Positions 1 to 7,829 of a stretch of 40,455 nt of DNA are shown in pieces (within the stretch, counting starts at the first letter, position 1; the number at the start of each line of letters is the position of its first letter). The notes beneath the pieces were generated by a model. It worked only from the letters and a program-made list of their open reading frames with translations. It did no database searches and was not told the DNA's origin. This stretch comes from Paenibacillus artemisiicola (GTDB taxonomy: Bacteria > Bacillota > Bacilli > Paenibacillales > Paenibacillaceae): assembly GCF_017652985.1 (NCBI RefSeq), contig NZ_JAGGDJ010000050.1, positions 1 to 40,455 of the forward strand, written 5' to 3'. The position numbers and the translations under genes are program-made.

Positions 1-100
1 GTATGTAAGACCCCTTGAAGACGACGAGGTAGATAGGTTCGAGGTGGAAGCGCAGCAATGCGTGGAGCTGACGAATACTAATCGGTCGAGGGCTTATCCA
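1..100 (+). rRNA. rrl: 23S ribosomal RNA, 3' end (partial)
   Basis: The first hundred bases match the conserved 3' end of bacterial 23S rRNA, including the block ACGAATACTAATCGGTCGAG just before the end. The gene begins outside the window. The exact 3' end is approximate and is placed by analogy with the B. subtilis end. The sequence that follows (about 101-170) resembles the 23S-5S spacer seen in relatives, but no 5S gene follows it. Confidence 0.93.
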
Positions 101-171
101 AGGTACATCGTTCAGCTAAGCAAGACCTTCGCAAAGGTTCGTATCCAGTTTTCAGGGTGCAATTCCGAGTA

Positions 172-200
172 TTGACTGTCGACAAGTGCGCCATGTTAAT
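172..200 (+). promoter_or_regulatory. possible promoter for the tRNA cluster
   Basis: TTGACT (172-177) and GTTAAT (195-200) are separated by 17 bases, the optimal sigma-A spacing. If active, it would transcribe the six tRNA genes independently of the upstream rRNA operon. The -10 match is only 4 of 6. Downstream are two inverted repeats, 213-218 with 225-230 and 249-255 with 279-285, which may be processing stems for the rRNA/tRNA precursor. Confidence 0.4.
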
Positions 201-292
201 TACCGATTGTAAAGACGTTTGGCGACGTCTAAACCTGACCTACATAACTGCCTCGGTTATGAATGGACAAGCAGTTCGCGAGGCAACAACGT

Positions 293-369
293 GGCGGCGT
301 AGCTCAGCTGGCTAGAGCATTCGGTTCATACCCGGAGGGTCGGGGGTTCGAGTCCCTCTGCCGCTACCA
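293..369 (+). tRNA. tRNA-Met (CAT), elongator type
   Basis: A full cloverleaf can be drawn: acceptor GGCGGCG pairing with TGCCGCT, D arm GCTC...GAGC, and an anticodon loop TTCATAC giving CAT. CCA is encoded at 367-369. It closely resembles the Bacillus elongator tRNA-Met. It lacks the C1-A72 mismatch and the three G-C anticodon-stem pairs of an initiator. A tRNA-Ile2 with modified CAT cannot be excluded by eye. Confidence 0.95.
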
Positions 370-378
370 TATTCCCTA

Positions 379-454
379 GGAGGCTTAGCTCAGCTGGGAG
401 AGCATCTGCCTTACAAGCAGAGGGTCGGGGGTTCGATCCCCTCAGCCTCCACCA
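379..454 (+). tRNA. tRNA-Val (TAC)
   Basis: A complete 76-base cloverleaf has acceptor GGAGGCT/AGCCTCC, T arm with GGTTCGATCCC, anticodon TAC in the loop TTACAAG, and encoded CCA. It is the second gene of the six-tRNA cluster, 9 bases after tRNA-Met. Confidence 0.97.
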
Positions 455-468
455 TTCATTACTAACGC

Positions 469-545
469 GGAGCCGTGGTGTAGAGGCCTAACATGCCTGC
501 CTGTCACGCAGGAGACCGCGGGTTCGAATCCCGTCGGCTCCGCCA
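469..545 (+). tRNA. tRNA-Asp (GTC)
   Basis: A 77-base cloverleaf has acceptor GGAGCCG/CGGCTCC, discriminator G, anticodon GTC in the loop CTGTCAC, and encoded CCA. It is the third tRNA of the cluster. Confidence 0.97.
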
Positions 546-622
546 TTTCCTTCAAAATCGTGAGTTGTCTTCAGATAGCTGAACCATCGGCCGAAGCTCG
601 ACGTCACATTTTGTTCTTGCTT

Positions 623-698
<76 letters not shown>

Positions 699-732
699 TT
701 TGTTTTCTAGGCAATATGCCTGATGCATTCGT

Positions 733-817
733 GGAGGGCTAGCGAAGTGGCCAAACGCGGGAGACTGTAAATCTCTTCCTTCCAGGTTCGGTGGTTCGAA
801 TCCATCGCCCTCCACCA
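733..817 (+). tRNA. tRNA-Tyr (GTA)
   Basis: An 85-base class II tRNA with a long variable arm. The acceptor is GGAGGGC/GCCCTCC, the anticodon is GTA in the loop CTGTAAA, and CCA is encoded. Confidence 0.97.
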
Positions 818-832
818 TTCCCTTCACAGTAA

Positions 833-905
833 GAGCCATTAGCTCAGTTGGTAGAGCACCTGACTTTTAATCAGGGTGTCGTAGGTTCGAGTCCTACATG
901 GCTCA
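833..905 (+). tRNA. tRNA-Lys (TTT), CCA not encoded
   Basis: The acceptor is GAGCCAT/ATGGCTC with discriminator A, and the anticodon is TTT in the loop CTTTTAA. The other five tRNAs of the cluster encode CCA. Here the discriminator is followed by CTTTC, so nucleotidyltransferase must add CCA. It is the last gene of the cluster, 17 bases before the terminator stem. Confidence 0.95.
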
Positions 906-922
906 CTTTCGACGCTTTCAAG

Positions 923-954
923 AACCTGTAGGTCATTGACCTGCAGGTTTTTTG
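923..954 (+). terminator. Rho-independent terminator of the rRNA/tRNA operon
   Basis: A 12-base stem (923-934 with 938-949, one G-U pair) with an ATT loop is followed by a T run. It lies just after tRNA-Lys. Confidence 0.93.
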
Positions 955-1038
955 TTGTTCCCCGAGCGGATTAATCATTCGGCTGCGGGTAAACTGAACT
1001 CAAAGACGTACTGCTTCGCGTCAGGGGGTTTCATCTAA

Positions 1039-1980
1039 ATGACATTAGCACTTGCGGCATTGTTATGCTTTACGATCGTGGCTACGCTCGTTCCCGTTCT
1101 TCGGCGACTGGCAATTCGATACGGATTCGTCGACCGTCCGAATGCCCGGAAAATTCACAAGACGCCGGTTCCGCTTATGGGAGGCGCCGCGCTTTACGTC
1201 GGCATTGCCACGACGCTTTTGATCGTTCAAGGCGCTACTTCGCTCAGTCTGACCATCGCCATCGGCGGCCTCGCGCTCGTCCTGACCGGGCTGCTCGACG
1301 ATGCGGCCAAGGCAAAAGGAAAGGATTTTCCCGTATGGCCGCGCGTGATCGTTTATTTGGTCGTAGCGGCTACGCCCTTATGGTTCGGCATTGAGATCGA
1401 AGGTTTGTCGAGCCCGCACGGCATGCTGATTTTCCCGCATTGGCTGGGCATCGTCGGGTCGATTGTTTGGGTGTTCGCCTTAATCAACATGATCAACTTC
1501 ATTGATGGCGTAGACGGTCTCGCCTCTGGGGTCGCGACGCTCTCTTCGTTGACCCTATTCGTTGCCGCGCTCATCAAACATCAATTCCCGACCGCGCTGC
1601 TTGCGGTGATTCTGGTTGCCGCGTGCATCGCCTTCTTAATGTATAATTTTTACCCGGCGCGGATCTTCATGGGCGATGCGGGGGCTACGTTCCTCGGCTA
1701 TTCCTTGGCCGTAACGGCGGTGGACGGGGCTTTCAAGAGCGCTACGCTGGTTACGGTGGCGGTGCCGCTGCTGGCCCTCGGGGTACCGATTTTGGATACG
1801 GCCGTCGTCATGCTCCGGAGGCTCCTATCGGGCAAAGGGCTTCACCGCGCGGATAAACTGCATACGCACCATGTTCTCATGCGTTGGGGGCTTACGCAAA
1901 TTCAGACGGTCTCCTTCATTTATTTGATCGCCGCGCTTTTCTCGCTGCTGTCGCTGGTGCTGCTGCTCGCGCTAAGCTGA
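1039..1980 (+). CDS. undecaprenyl-phosphate GlcNAc-1-phosphate transferase (WecA/TagO family)
   Basis: This 313-residue polytopic membrane protein belongs to the MraY/WecA/TagO family. The family transfers a UDP-activated aminosugar phosphate to undecaprenyl phosphate, the first step of teichoic acid or other secondary wall polymer synthesis at the inner membrane face. The family landmarks are in order: GLLDDAAKAKGKD near residue 85, NMINFIDGVDGLASG near 150, FMGDAGATFLG near 210, and the cytoplasmic His motif HRADKLHTHH near 270. About ten hydrophobic segments are visible. The ATG is preceded by a weak AGGGGG-type site. The protein is somewhat shorter than B. subtilis TagO. Whether it acts in teichoic acid synthesis or another polymer cannot be decided, because no wall-polymer genes lie nearby. 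Confidence 0.9.
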   Translation: MTLALAALLCFTIVATLVPVLRRLAIRYGFVDRPNARKIHKTPVPLMGGAALYVGIATTLLIVQGATSLSLTIAIGGLALVLTGLLDDAAKAKGKDFPVWPRVIVYLVVAATPLWFGIEIEGLSSPHGMLIFPHWLGIVGSIVWVFALINMINFIDGVDGLASGVATLSSLTLFVAALIKHQFPTALLAVILVAACIAFLMYNFYPARIFMGDAGATFLGYSLAVTAVDGAFKSATLVTVAVPLLALGVPILDTAVVMLRRLLSGKGLHRADKLHTHHVLMRWGLTQIQTVSFIYLIAALFSLLSLVLLLALS

Positions 1981-2005
1981 AAAAACAGTCGATTTGTGGT
2001 ATACT
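1977..2005 (+). promoter_or_regulatory. probable promoter of the PucR-type regulator gene
   Basis: CTGAAA (1977-1982) and TATACT (2000-2005) are spaced by 17 bases. The -10 box lies downstream of an in-frame ATG at 1996, so transcripts from here could not use that codon. This supports translation from 2053. Confidence 0.55.
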
Positions 2006-2052
2006 GGTGCATAAAAAAAGCGCGATTCGCGCCGACGGATAGGGGCAAACCG

Positions 2053-3207
2053 ATGAGTGATGCAAAATGGATCACGCAGTTGCAAGCCGTTCTGGACTGC
2101 CCGGTCCGAGAGCATCAGCTCCCGATTCATGACTGGCGATTGTTGAGCAGCGAGCAGAGCCATTCTCCGAATGGCCGATTGCAAAAGTCAAAAGCGAATG
2201 CGGTTACAATTGGCGATTATGTCGAAGGTCCGGAAGGCGCGACGTGGTTTGCGCTGGAGCAGGAAACGGAGCTTCTGCATATCCTCGAAGTTTGTCGGCG
2301 CGAGCTGAGCGAGACGGAGCAGCGCCTCATCGGGTGGACGTTGAGTCAAATGCTTACGGATCGTTCCAAAACGTTCGACGGCATGACGGAGTCCGAACGC
2401 TATGCCAGAGAACTAGGAGCGTGGATCGACGAGCAGTTGGAAACCGGCGATCCGAAGCAGCAGCTGCCCGATCGGTTTGTCTCGCGGGGACGATTGTTTT
2501 CGTCCATGATCCCGTTCCTGCTGGTCAGCGAACAGCCGGAGCCGGGAGGATCCAACTTCGGAGAACTGGAAAAGCTGCTGCGGACGTTCCTGGCGGAAGA
2601 GGTGCTGATCATTCCCCTGAAGGAGCAGGAGTGGCTGATTCTGGGGCCGGCTTCCCTCATTCATGACGCCCAGTCGGGCGAGCGGGACGAGGAGGATGAC
2701 GAATCCCTCGAAGAGAGCTTGTCTTCGATCGCTTCCGGTCTGCACGAAATGCTGTCCAGCGAATGGATGGGCGGCGAATGCCACCTGGCGGTCTCCCACC
2801 CGATCTCGCCGGCGAATTCCATCGTCGGGACGACGGCTCTGCTGCGCGAAACCGTTCATCTCGGCCGTGCCTTTCATCTCGGGTCGAATATTCATTTGCC
2901 ATGGATGCTTCATCTGGAGCGGCTGCTCAATACCATTCCCGAAGCGCACCGCATCAAATTCGTGGAACAGGCGCTCAAACGGACGGACGCCTTCTTGGAT
3001 CCGGAAATTCTGACGACCCTGGAAACGTTCTTCGCGTTGGATTGCAATGTCAGCGAAACCGCGAAAAAGCTCTATATTCATCGGAATACGCTGCTGTACC
3101 GGTTGGACAAGCTGAAACAGGAGACGGAGCTGGACGTCCGGCAGTTCCGGGACGCCGTGCTCGTCAAAATTATTTTGCTATTGTATAAAGTGACGAAAAG
3201 GACTTAG
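2053..3207 (+). CDS. PucR/CdaR-type helix-turn-helix transcriptional regulator
   Basis: This 384-residue protein has a C-terminal helix-turn-helix of the PucR type (HTH_30), with the block NVSETAKKLYIHRNTLLYRL near residues 338-357. The family regulates purine, sugar-diacid or other catabolic genes. The N-terminal part has no domain I recognise with confidence. The reading frame is open from 1996, but I choose ATG 2053: AGGGGC lies 6 bases upstream, and the promoter -10 box overlaps the longer version. It sits directly upstream of msmX in the same orientation, with a 91-base gap. A role in sugar-transport control is an inference from that position only. Confidence 0.82.
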   Translation: MSDAKWITQLQAVLDCPVREHQLPIHDWRLLSSEQSHSPNGRLQKSKANAVTIGDYVEGPEGATWFALEQETELLHILEVCRRELSETEQRLIGWTLSQMLTDRSKTFDGMTESERYARELGAWIDEQLETGDPKQQLPDRFVSRGRLFSSMIPFLLVSEQPEPGGSNFGELEKLLRTFLAEEVLIIPLKEQEWLILGPASLIHDAQSGERDEEDDESLEESLSSIASGLHEMLSSEWMGGECHLAVSHPISPANSIVGTTALLRETVHLGRAFHLGSNIHLPWMLHLERLLNTIPEAHRIKFVEQALKRTDAFLDPEILTTLETFFALDCNVSETAKKLYIHRNTLLYRLDKLKQETELDVRQFRDAVLVKIILLLYKVTKRT

Positions 3208-3298
3208 TTTTTTTGTAAGGTATGTGCATAGTCATATGGACAGCACTGATATAAACTAAATGTAGTGAAAGACAACTAATCGTTAGGGGGAAGCACAA

Positions 3299-4420
3299 AT
3301 GGCTGGTGTACGCTTAGAACACGTTTACAAAAAATACGCGGGTAGTGACCTCGCTTCGGTTAAAGATTTCAACCTCGACATCAAAGACAAGGAATTCCTG
3401 GTTCTGGTCGGTCCGTCCGGTTGCGGCAAGTCCACGACGCTTCGTATGATCGCAGGTCTTGAAGAAATCTCCGAAGGTAAACTGTTCATCGGCGAACGTC
3501 TCGTTAACGACGTTGCTCCGAAAGACCGCGACATCGCGATGGTATTCCAATCGTACGCCCTGTACCCTCACATGAACGTTTACCAAAACATGGCTTTTGG
3601 TCTGAAACTGCGTAAATTCAAAAAAGCGGAGATCGACAAGCGCGTTCGCGAAGCCGCTAAAATTCTCGATATCGAACACCTGCTCGACCGTAAACCGAAA
3701 GCACTCTCCGGCGGTCAGCGTCAACGTGTCGCCCTCGGCCGTGCTATCGTCCGTGAGCCGCAAGTCTTCCTGATGGACGAACCGCTCTCCAACTTGGACG
3801 CGAAACTTCGCGGTCAAATGCGCGCGGAAATCTCCAAGCTGGCAAAACGTCTGGAAACGACCGTTATCTACGTAACGCATGACCAGATCGAAGCCATGAC
3901 GATGGGTGACCGGATCGTCGTTATGAAAGACGGCATCATCCAACAAGCCGCTTCCCCGGAAGAACTGTACAACCACCCGGTTAACATTTTCGTAGCTGGC
4001 TTCATCGGAGCCCCTGCGATGAACTTCATCACGGGCACGCTGAACGAAGCTGGCGGTTCCGTTCGCTTCAAAGCGTCGGGCGTCGACGTTCTCGTCCCTG
4101 ATGGCAAAGCGCAATTGCTGCGCGAAAGAGGCTTGATCGGCAAAGAAATCATCCTGGGCATTCGTCCGGAAGACCTGCACGAAGAGCCGGTATTCCACGA
4201 GGCTTCCCCGCAAACGATCGTGAACGCTCACGTCGAAGTTGCCGAGAACCTTGGTCACGAAATGTACCTGTACCTGAACGGCGTAGGCAAAGATACGGTT
4301 ATCGCGCGTATCGACGGCCGTTCCGGCGTAAAAGAAGGCACGAACGTGAAGCTCGCGCTCGATATGAACAAAGTTCATATCTTCGACAAAGAGAGCGAAC
4401 TGAACGTATTCGAAGCTTAA
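3299..4420 (+). CDS. msmX: multi-sugar ABC transporter ATP-binding protein MsmX/UgpC type
   Basis: This 373-residue ATPase energises several carbohydrate importers in Firmicutes, and such ATPases are usually encoded away from their permeases, as here. Walker A GPSGCGKST is at 38-46, signature LSGGQ near 136, Walker B LMDEPLSNLD near 156, and the switch His in YVTHDQ near 192. The C-terminal third is the MalK-type regulatory domain, including GIRPEDL near 287. The site TTAGGGGGAAGC precedes the ATG by about 7 bases. Codon use is noticeably richer in CGT, CTG, GCT and GTT than in the neighbours and resembles the gapA gene of this window, suggesting strong expression. No permease or binding-protein gene is nearby. 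Confidence 0.94.
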   Translation: MAGVRLEHVYKKYAGSDLASVKDFNLDIKDKEFLVLVGPSGCGKSTTLRMIAGLEEISEGKLFIGERLVNDVAPKDRDIAMVFQSYALYPHMNVYQNMAFGLKLRKFKKAEIDKRVREAAKILDIEHLLDRKPKALSGGQRQRVALGRAIVREPQVFLMDEPLSNLDAKLRGQMRAEISKLAKRLETTVIYVTHDQIEAMTMGDRIVVMKDGIIQQAASPEELYNHPVNIFVAGFIGAPAMNFITGTLNEAGGSVRFKASGVDVLVPDGKAQLLRERGLIGKEIILGIRPEDLHEEPVFHEASPQTIVNAHVEVAENLGHEMYLYLNGVGKDTVIARIDGRSGVKEGTNVKLALDMNKVHIFDKESELNVFEA

Positions 4421-4441
4421 TTAACGGGACTTATCCCTACG

Positions 4442-4476
4442 AACGGCCGTCCGATTTTATCGGGCGGCCGTTTTTT
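4442..4476 (+). terminator. Rho-independent terminator after msmX
   Basis: A 14-base stem (4442-4455 with 4459-4472, one T-G pair) is followed by TTTTTT. It separates msmX from hprK. Confidence 0.95.
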
Positions 4477-4530
4477 GCGCATGGGCGTCCGACGGAGCAA
4501 GGACCTGCCTGTCTTCCCACTCGCTTGGCG

Positions 4531-4559
4531 TTGATTTCGGTTCTTATTTCCTATAGGAT
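4531..4559 (+). promoter_or_regulatory. probable promoter of the hprK operon
   Basis: TTGATT (4531-4536) and TAGGAT (4554-4559) are 17 bases apart, each matching consensus at 4 of 6 positions. They lie after the msmX terminator and 69 bases before hprK. Confidence 0.45.
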
Positions 4560-4628
4560 GAATACATCTGGAATTTTACTACTACCAATCAACGCGTAGC
4601 CGGCTGCGGGTTTTGAGGAGGCCAATCG

Positions 4629-5567
4629 ATGGGCAAGAAAGTGAAAGTATCGGATCTGGTGAGCCAGTTTCAGCTCGAAATTTTGGGCGGCGAAGACGGT
4701 CTGAAACGCAGCATCTCCCTGGACGATTTGTCCCGACCGGGACTTGAAATGGCAGGGTATTTCGATTTCTACCCGAAGGAACGCGTGCAAATTCTCGGGA
4801 AAACGGAAATTACGTTCATGGACACGCTGTCCAAGCAGGAGCGGATCGACCGGATCGAGCGGCTGTTCGACGACGAAACCCCTTGCTTCATTATTACGCG
4901 GGGCTTGGACGCGCCCGCCGAGCTGATCGAACAGGCAAATCTGCGGCAGATCCCGGTGCTGCGCAGCAACGCGGCGACGACGATCTTCTTAAGCCGCATC
5001 ACGAACTTCCTCGAGCGCAAACTGGCACCATCCGCGACGATTCATGGCGTCCTCGTGGACGTGTACGGGGTCGGGATGCTGATAACGGGCGGCAGCGGCA
5101 TCGGCAAGAGCGAAACGGCGCTCGAATTGGTGAAGCGCAGCCATCGCCTCGTTGCCGACGATGCGGTGGAAATCCGCCAGACGTCCGACAACCAACTGCA
5201 CGGGACGGCGCCCGAGCTGATCCGGCATCTGCTCGAGATTCGCGGACTGGGCATCATCAACGTCATGACGCTGTTCGGTGCAGGCGCCGTTCGCAATAAC
5301 AAGCGGATCAGCGTCGTCATTAAGCTGGAGAACTGGCAGGCCGACAAGCAGTATGACCGGCTTGGCCTCGACGAAGAGACGACGCGGATCATCGATACGG
5401 ACGTGCCGATCGTGACGGTCCCGGTCCGGCCCGGACGAAACCTCGCGGTCATCATCGAAGTGGCGGCGATGAACTTTAGGCTGAAGCGGATGGGGTACAA
5501 CGCGGCGCTGCAGTTTACGAACAAGCTGACGGAGACGATCGCGGAGGACGCGGACGATTTCGATTGA
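4629..5567 (+). CDS. hprK: HPr kinase/phosphorylase
   Basis: A 312-residue bifunctional enzyme that phosphorylates Ser46 of HPr and Crh when glycolytic intermediates are abundant and reverses the reaction by phosphorolysis. It is the central switch of CcpA-dependent catabolite repression. The C-terminal catalytic domain carries the P-loop GGSGIGKS near residues 153-160 and the family signature LEIRGLGIINV near 203-213. The N-terminal domain begins with KKVKVSDLVSQFQLEILGG. TTGAGGAGG lies 7 bases before the ATG. It heads hprK-lgt-ppaX-yvoF, the order known from B. subtilis. Its likely substrate, an HPr/Crh protein, is encoded at 24051-24320. Confidence 0.97.
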   Translation: MGKKVKVSDLVSQFQLEILGGEDGLKRSISLDDLSRPGLEMAGYFDFYPKERVQILGKTEITFMDTLSKQERIDRIERLFDDETPCFIITRGLDAPAELIEQANLRQIPVLRSNAATTIFLSRITNFLERKLAPSATIHGVLVDVYGVGMLITGGSGIGKSETALELVKRSHRLVADDAVEIRQTSDNQLHGTAPELIRHLLEIRGLGIINVMTLFGAGAVRNNKRISVVIKLENWQADKQYDRLGLDEETTRIIDTDVPIVTVPVRPGRNLAVIIEVAAMNFRLKRMGYNAALQFTNKLTETIAEDADDFD

Positions 5568-5628
5568 TTGCCGGCTTGAGGTGGACCCGGATTATCAAAA
5601 CCGATAATAGAGAAGGAGCCAAGGACGC

Positions 5629-6663
5629 ATGTTTGGATTACGTTTAGATCCGATCGCTTTCTCGCTGGGCCCGATCAGCGTGCACTGGTATGGCATCATT
5701 TTGGGAAGCGCGGCGCTTGTCGGCTTGCTGCTGGCGGTGCGGGAAGGCCGGCGCTTCGGGTTATCGCCGGACTTTTTCATGGATTTGCTGCTGTTCGGGG
5801 TACCGTCGGCCATTATCGGCGCCCGCATTTATTTCGTGGCCTTTCAATGGGACGAGTACAAGAACCATTTGATGGACGTCTTTAAAATTTGGAACGGCGG
5901 GATCGCGATCTACGGCGCGCTGATCGGCGCGTTCGTCTGCGGCATTATCTATTTCCGGCAAAAGGGCTATAGCTTCTGGCGGATCGCCGACATCTGCGCG
6001 CCGTCGCTCATCGCGGGCCAAATGATCGGCCGCTGGGGCAACTTCGTCAACCAGGAAGCGTACGGCGGCCCCGTCGAGGAGGGCTTCTTGCGCAATACGC
6101 TTCACCTGCCGGGCTGGATCGTAAACCAAATGAACGTCGAAGGCACGTTCCATCACCCGACTTTCCTCTACGAGTCGCTCTGGAACCTGGTCGGTCTCGT
6201 CATCCTGCTCATTATTCGCCGCCGTCCGTTTCTGCGCGCGGGCGAGGCGCTCTTCTTCTACTTCATCTGGTACTCCGTCGGCCGCTTCTACGTCGAAGGA
6301 CTGCGGACGGACAGCCTGGCGTTCCATGGGGCGGACTGGGCCGCTAGCGTCCTGAACGCGCTCTGGTCGCCGATGAAGACGGTATTCACGGCGCAAGGAT
6401 TCCTGGATCCGTCGTACGGCAACATCCGGATCTCGCAGCTTCTGGCGGTGCTGCTCGTCGTCGCGTCCATCGCGATGATCATCGTCCGGCGCCGCACGGG
6501 GGCCGCTGCCGAGCATTATAACGATCCGATCATCAACTTCAAGACCGGCCTTCCCGCCGGTACCGAAAACAAAAAGAAGACGGATGCTGCGAACGGCAAT
6601 CCGCCTGTCGAACACGACGGCGGCATGACGCGCGGAGCGGACGAATCGCCGATAAAGGAGTAA
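5629..6663 (+). CDS. lgt: prolipoprotein diacylglyceryl transferase
   Basis: A 344-residue membrane enzyme that transfers diacylglycerol from phosphatidylglycerol to the lipobox cysteine of prolipoproteins. The Lgt signature GQMIGRWGNFVNQEAYGG lies near residues 129-146 and a second conserved arginine region GRFYVEGLRTDSL near 218-230. About seven membrane segments are visible. Where E. coli has HGG after the first conserved block, this protein reads YGA (IAIYGALIG), a substitution worth noting though not unusual for Gram-positive Lgt. After the last membrane segment comes a charged tail of about 60 residues, probably cytoplasmic. AAGGAG precedes the ATG by 10 bases, and a small perfect hairpin (5591-5608) lies in the 61-base gap after hprK. 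Confidence 0.96.
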   Translation: MFGLRLDPIAFSLGPISVHWYGIILGSAALVGLLLAVREGRRFGLSPDFFMDLLLFGVPSAIIGARIYFVAFQWDEYKNHLMDVFKIWNGGIAIYGALIGAFVCGIIYFRQKGYSFWRIADICAPSLIAGQMIGRWGNFVNQEAYGGPVEEGFLRNTLHLPGWIVNQMNVEGTFHHPTFLYESLWNLVGLVILLIIRRRPFLRAGEALFFYFIWYSVGRFYVEGLRTDSLAFHGADWAASVLNALWSPMKTVFTAQGFLDPSYGNIRISQLLAVLLVVASIAMIIVRRRTGAAAEHYNDPIINFKTGLPAGTENKKKTDAANGNPPVEHDGGMTRGADESPIKE

Positions 6664-6673
6664 CTCGCAAGGC

Positions 6674-7330
6674 ATGACAAACACGATCAAAGCGGTACTG
6701 TTCGACTTGGACGGCACAATCATGGATACGAACGAGCTGATTATTCAGTCGTTTCTCTTCGCCTTGAAGGACATCGTTCCGCCGGATTTCACGCGGGAGC
6801 ACATCATTCCGAGCATGGGTCTGCCGCTGTCTACGCAGCTGCAGCTGTTCTCGGGCCGCGAGCAGGTCGAAGATCTGGTGTTGGCGTACCGGGAAGTGAA
6901 TCTCAGGCTGCATGACGAATACGTAAAAGCATTTCCCAGCGTCAACGAAGCGTTCCTGAAGCTGCGCGAAGCCGGCATCAAGATCGGGATCGTCACGACG
7001 AAGATTCGGCTCACGACCGAGCGCGGGCTGCGGTATGTCGGCCTGTACGAGTATGTGGAACCGGGCGCGATCGTGACGATCGAGGACGTAACCCGCCCGA
7101 AGCCCGATCCGGAGCCCGTGCGGCGCGCGCTGGACATCATCGGCACCAAGCCCGAAGAGACGCTGATGGTCGGCGACAGCGTGGTCGATATTCAAGCCGC
7201 GGAAGCGGCCGGCGTCGGATCGGTCGGCGTGGCCTGGTCGCTGAAGGGCGAACGGGTGCTGCGGGAATGCGGAGCCCGGCACATCCTACGCGATATGCGC
7301 GATTTATACGCCTTGGTCGGATTGGAGTAA
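6674..7330 (+). CDS. ppaX: pyrophosphatase PpaX (HAD family)
   Basis: This 218-residue HAD-superfamily hydrolase matches PpaX, which removes the pyrophosphate made when HprK dephosphorylates P-Ser-HPr. HAD motif I is DLDGTIMDT near residue 10, motif II is TTK near 106, motif III is RPKPDPEP near 140, and motif IV is VGDSVVDIQAAEAAG near 165. The gene starts 10 bases after lgt with AAGGAG overlapping the lgt stop. The substrate assignment rests on context plus family resemblance, since HAD phosphatases are hard to tell apart by motif alone. Confidence 0.9.
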   Translation: MTNTIKAVLFDLDGTIMDTNELIIQSFLFALKDIVPPDFTREHIIPSMGLPLSTQLQLFSGREQVEDLVLAYREVNLRLHDEYVKAFPSVNEAFLKLREAGIKIGIVTTKIRLTTERGLRYVGLYEYVEPGAIVTIEDVTRPKPDPEPVRRALDIIGTKPEETLMVGDSVVDIQAAEAAGVGSVGVAWSLKGERVLRECGARHILRDMRDLYALVGLE

Positions 7331-7336
7331 TCGCCG

Positions 7337-7828
7337 TTGAGAAACGTGGAGCGTTATCCCGTGGAAGGGCCGAACGCCCTCTGGCAGGTGTACCGGACGG
7401 TAAGCCGCCGAAAGGCGGTGCGCAACTTCGTCTTTATCCAGGCGGCGCGCTACTGTCCCTCCTTGCCGGTCAAAAACTGGATCTATCGGCGCGTGCTCGG
7501 CATGCAGGTAGGGCGCCATGCCGCGTTTGCGCTGATGGTCATGGTGGACGTGTTTTTTCCGGAGAAGATCGCGATCGGGGACAACTCGATCATCGGTTAT
7601 AACACCACGATTCTGACGCATGAATATTTGATCCGGGAATACAGGCTCGGCCCCGTCCGCATCGGAGCGAACGTCATGATCGGCGCGAACACGACGATAT
7701 TGCCCGGCGTGACGATCGGCGACGGCGCGGTGGTCGCGGCCGGTTCCGTGGTGCACAAGGACGTCCCGCCCGGTGCCTTCGTCGGCGGCAACCCCATTCA
7801 AGACATCCAGAGAAGGCAGGAGAACTGA
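7337..7828 (+). CDS. hexapeptide-repeat acyltransferase, YvoF-like
   Basis: A 163-residue left-handed beta-helix acyltransferase. Repeated I-G-x-x-(S/N/T) hexapeptides run from about residue 70 to 150 (IAIGDNSIIG, IGANVMIGANTTI, VTIGDGAVVAAGSVV), ending in the characteristic VGGNPIQDI. The fourth gene of the B. subtilis hprK cluster, yvoF, is of the same type. The start is TTG at 7337, with GGAG at 7324-7327 inside the end of ppaX. The acceptor substrate is unknown. By family, an acetyl group would be moved from acetyl-CoA to a hydroxyl or amino group of a sugar or wall component. Confidence 0.88.
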   Translation: MRNVERYPVEGPNALWQVYRTVSRRKAVRNFVFIQAARYCPSLPVKNWIYRRVLGMQVGRHAAFALMVMVDVFFPEKIAIGDNSIIGYNTTILTHEYLIREYRLGPVRIGANVMIGANTTILPGVTIGDGAVVAAGSVVHKDVPPGAFVGGNPIQDIQRRQEN

Positions 7829-7829
7829 C

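Noticed and set aside
101..292. A 5S rRNA gene in the spacer
   Set aside because: I could not find the conserved 5S start or a matching helix; the GACGT stem at 213-230 is too short to be one.
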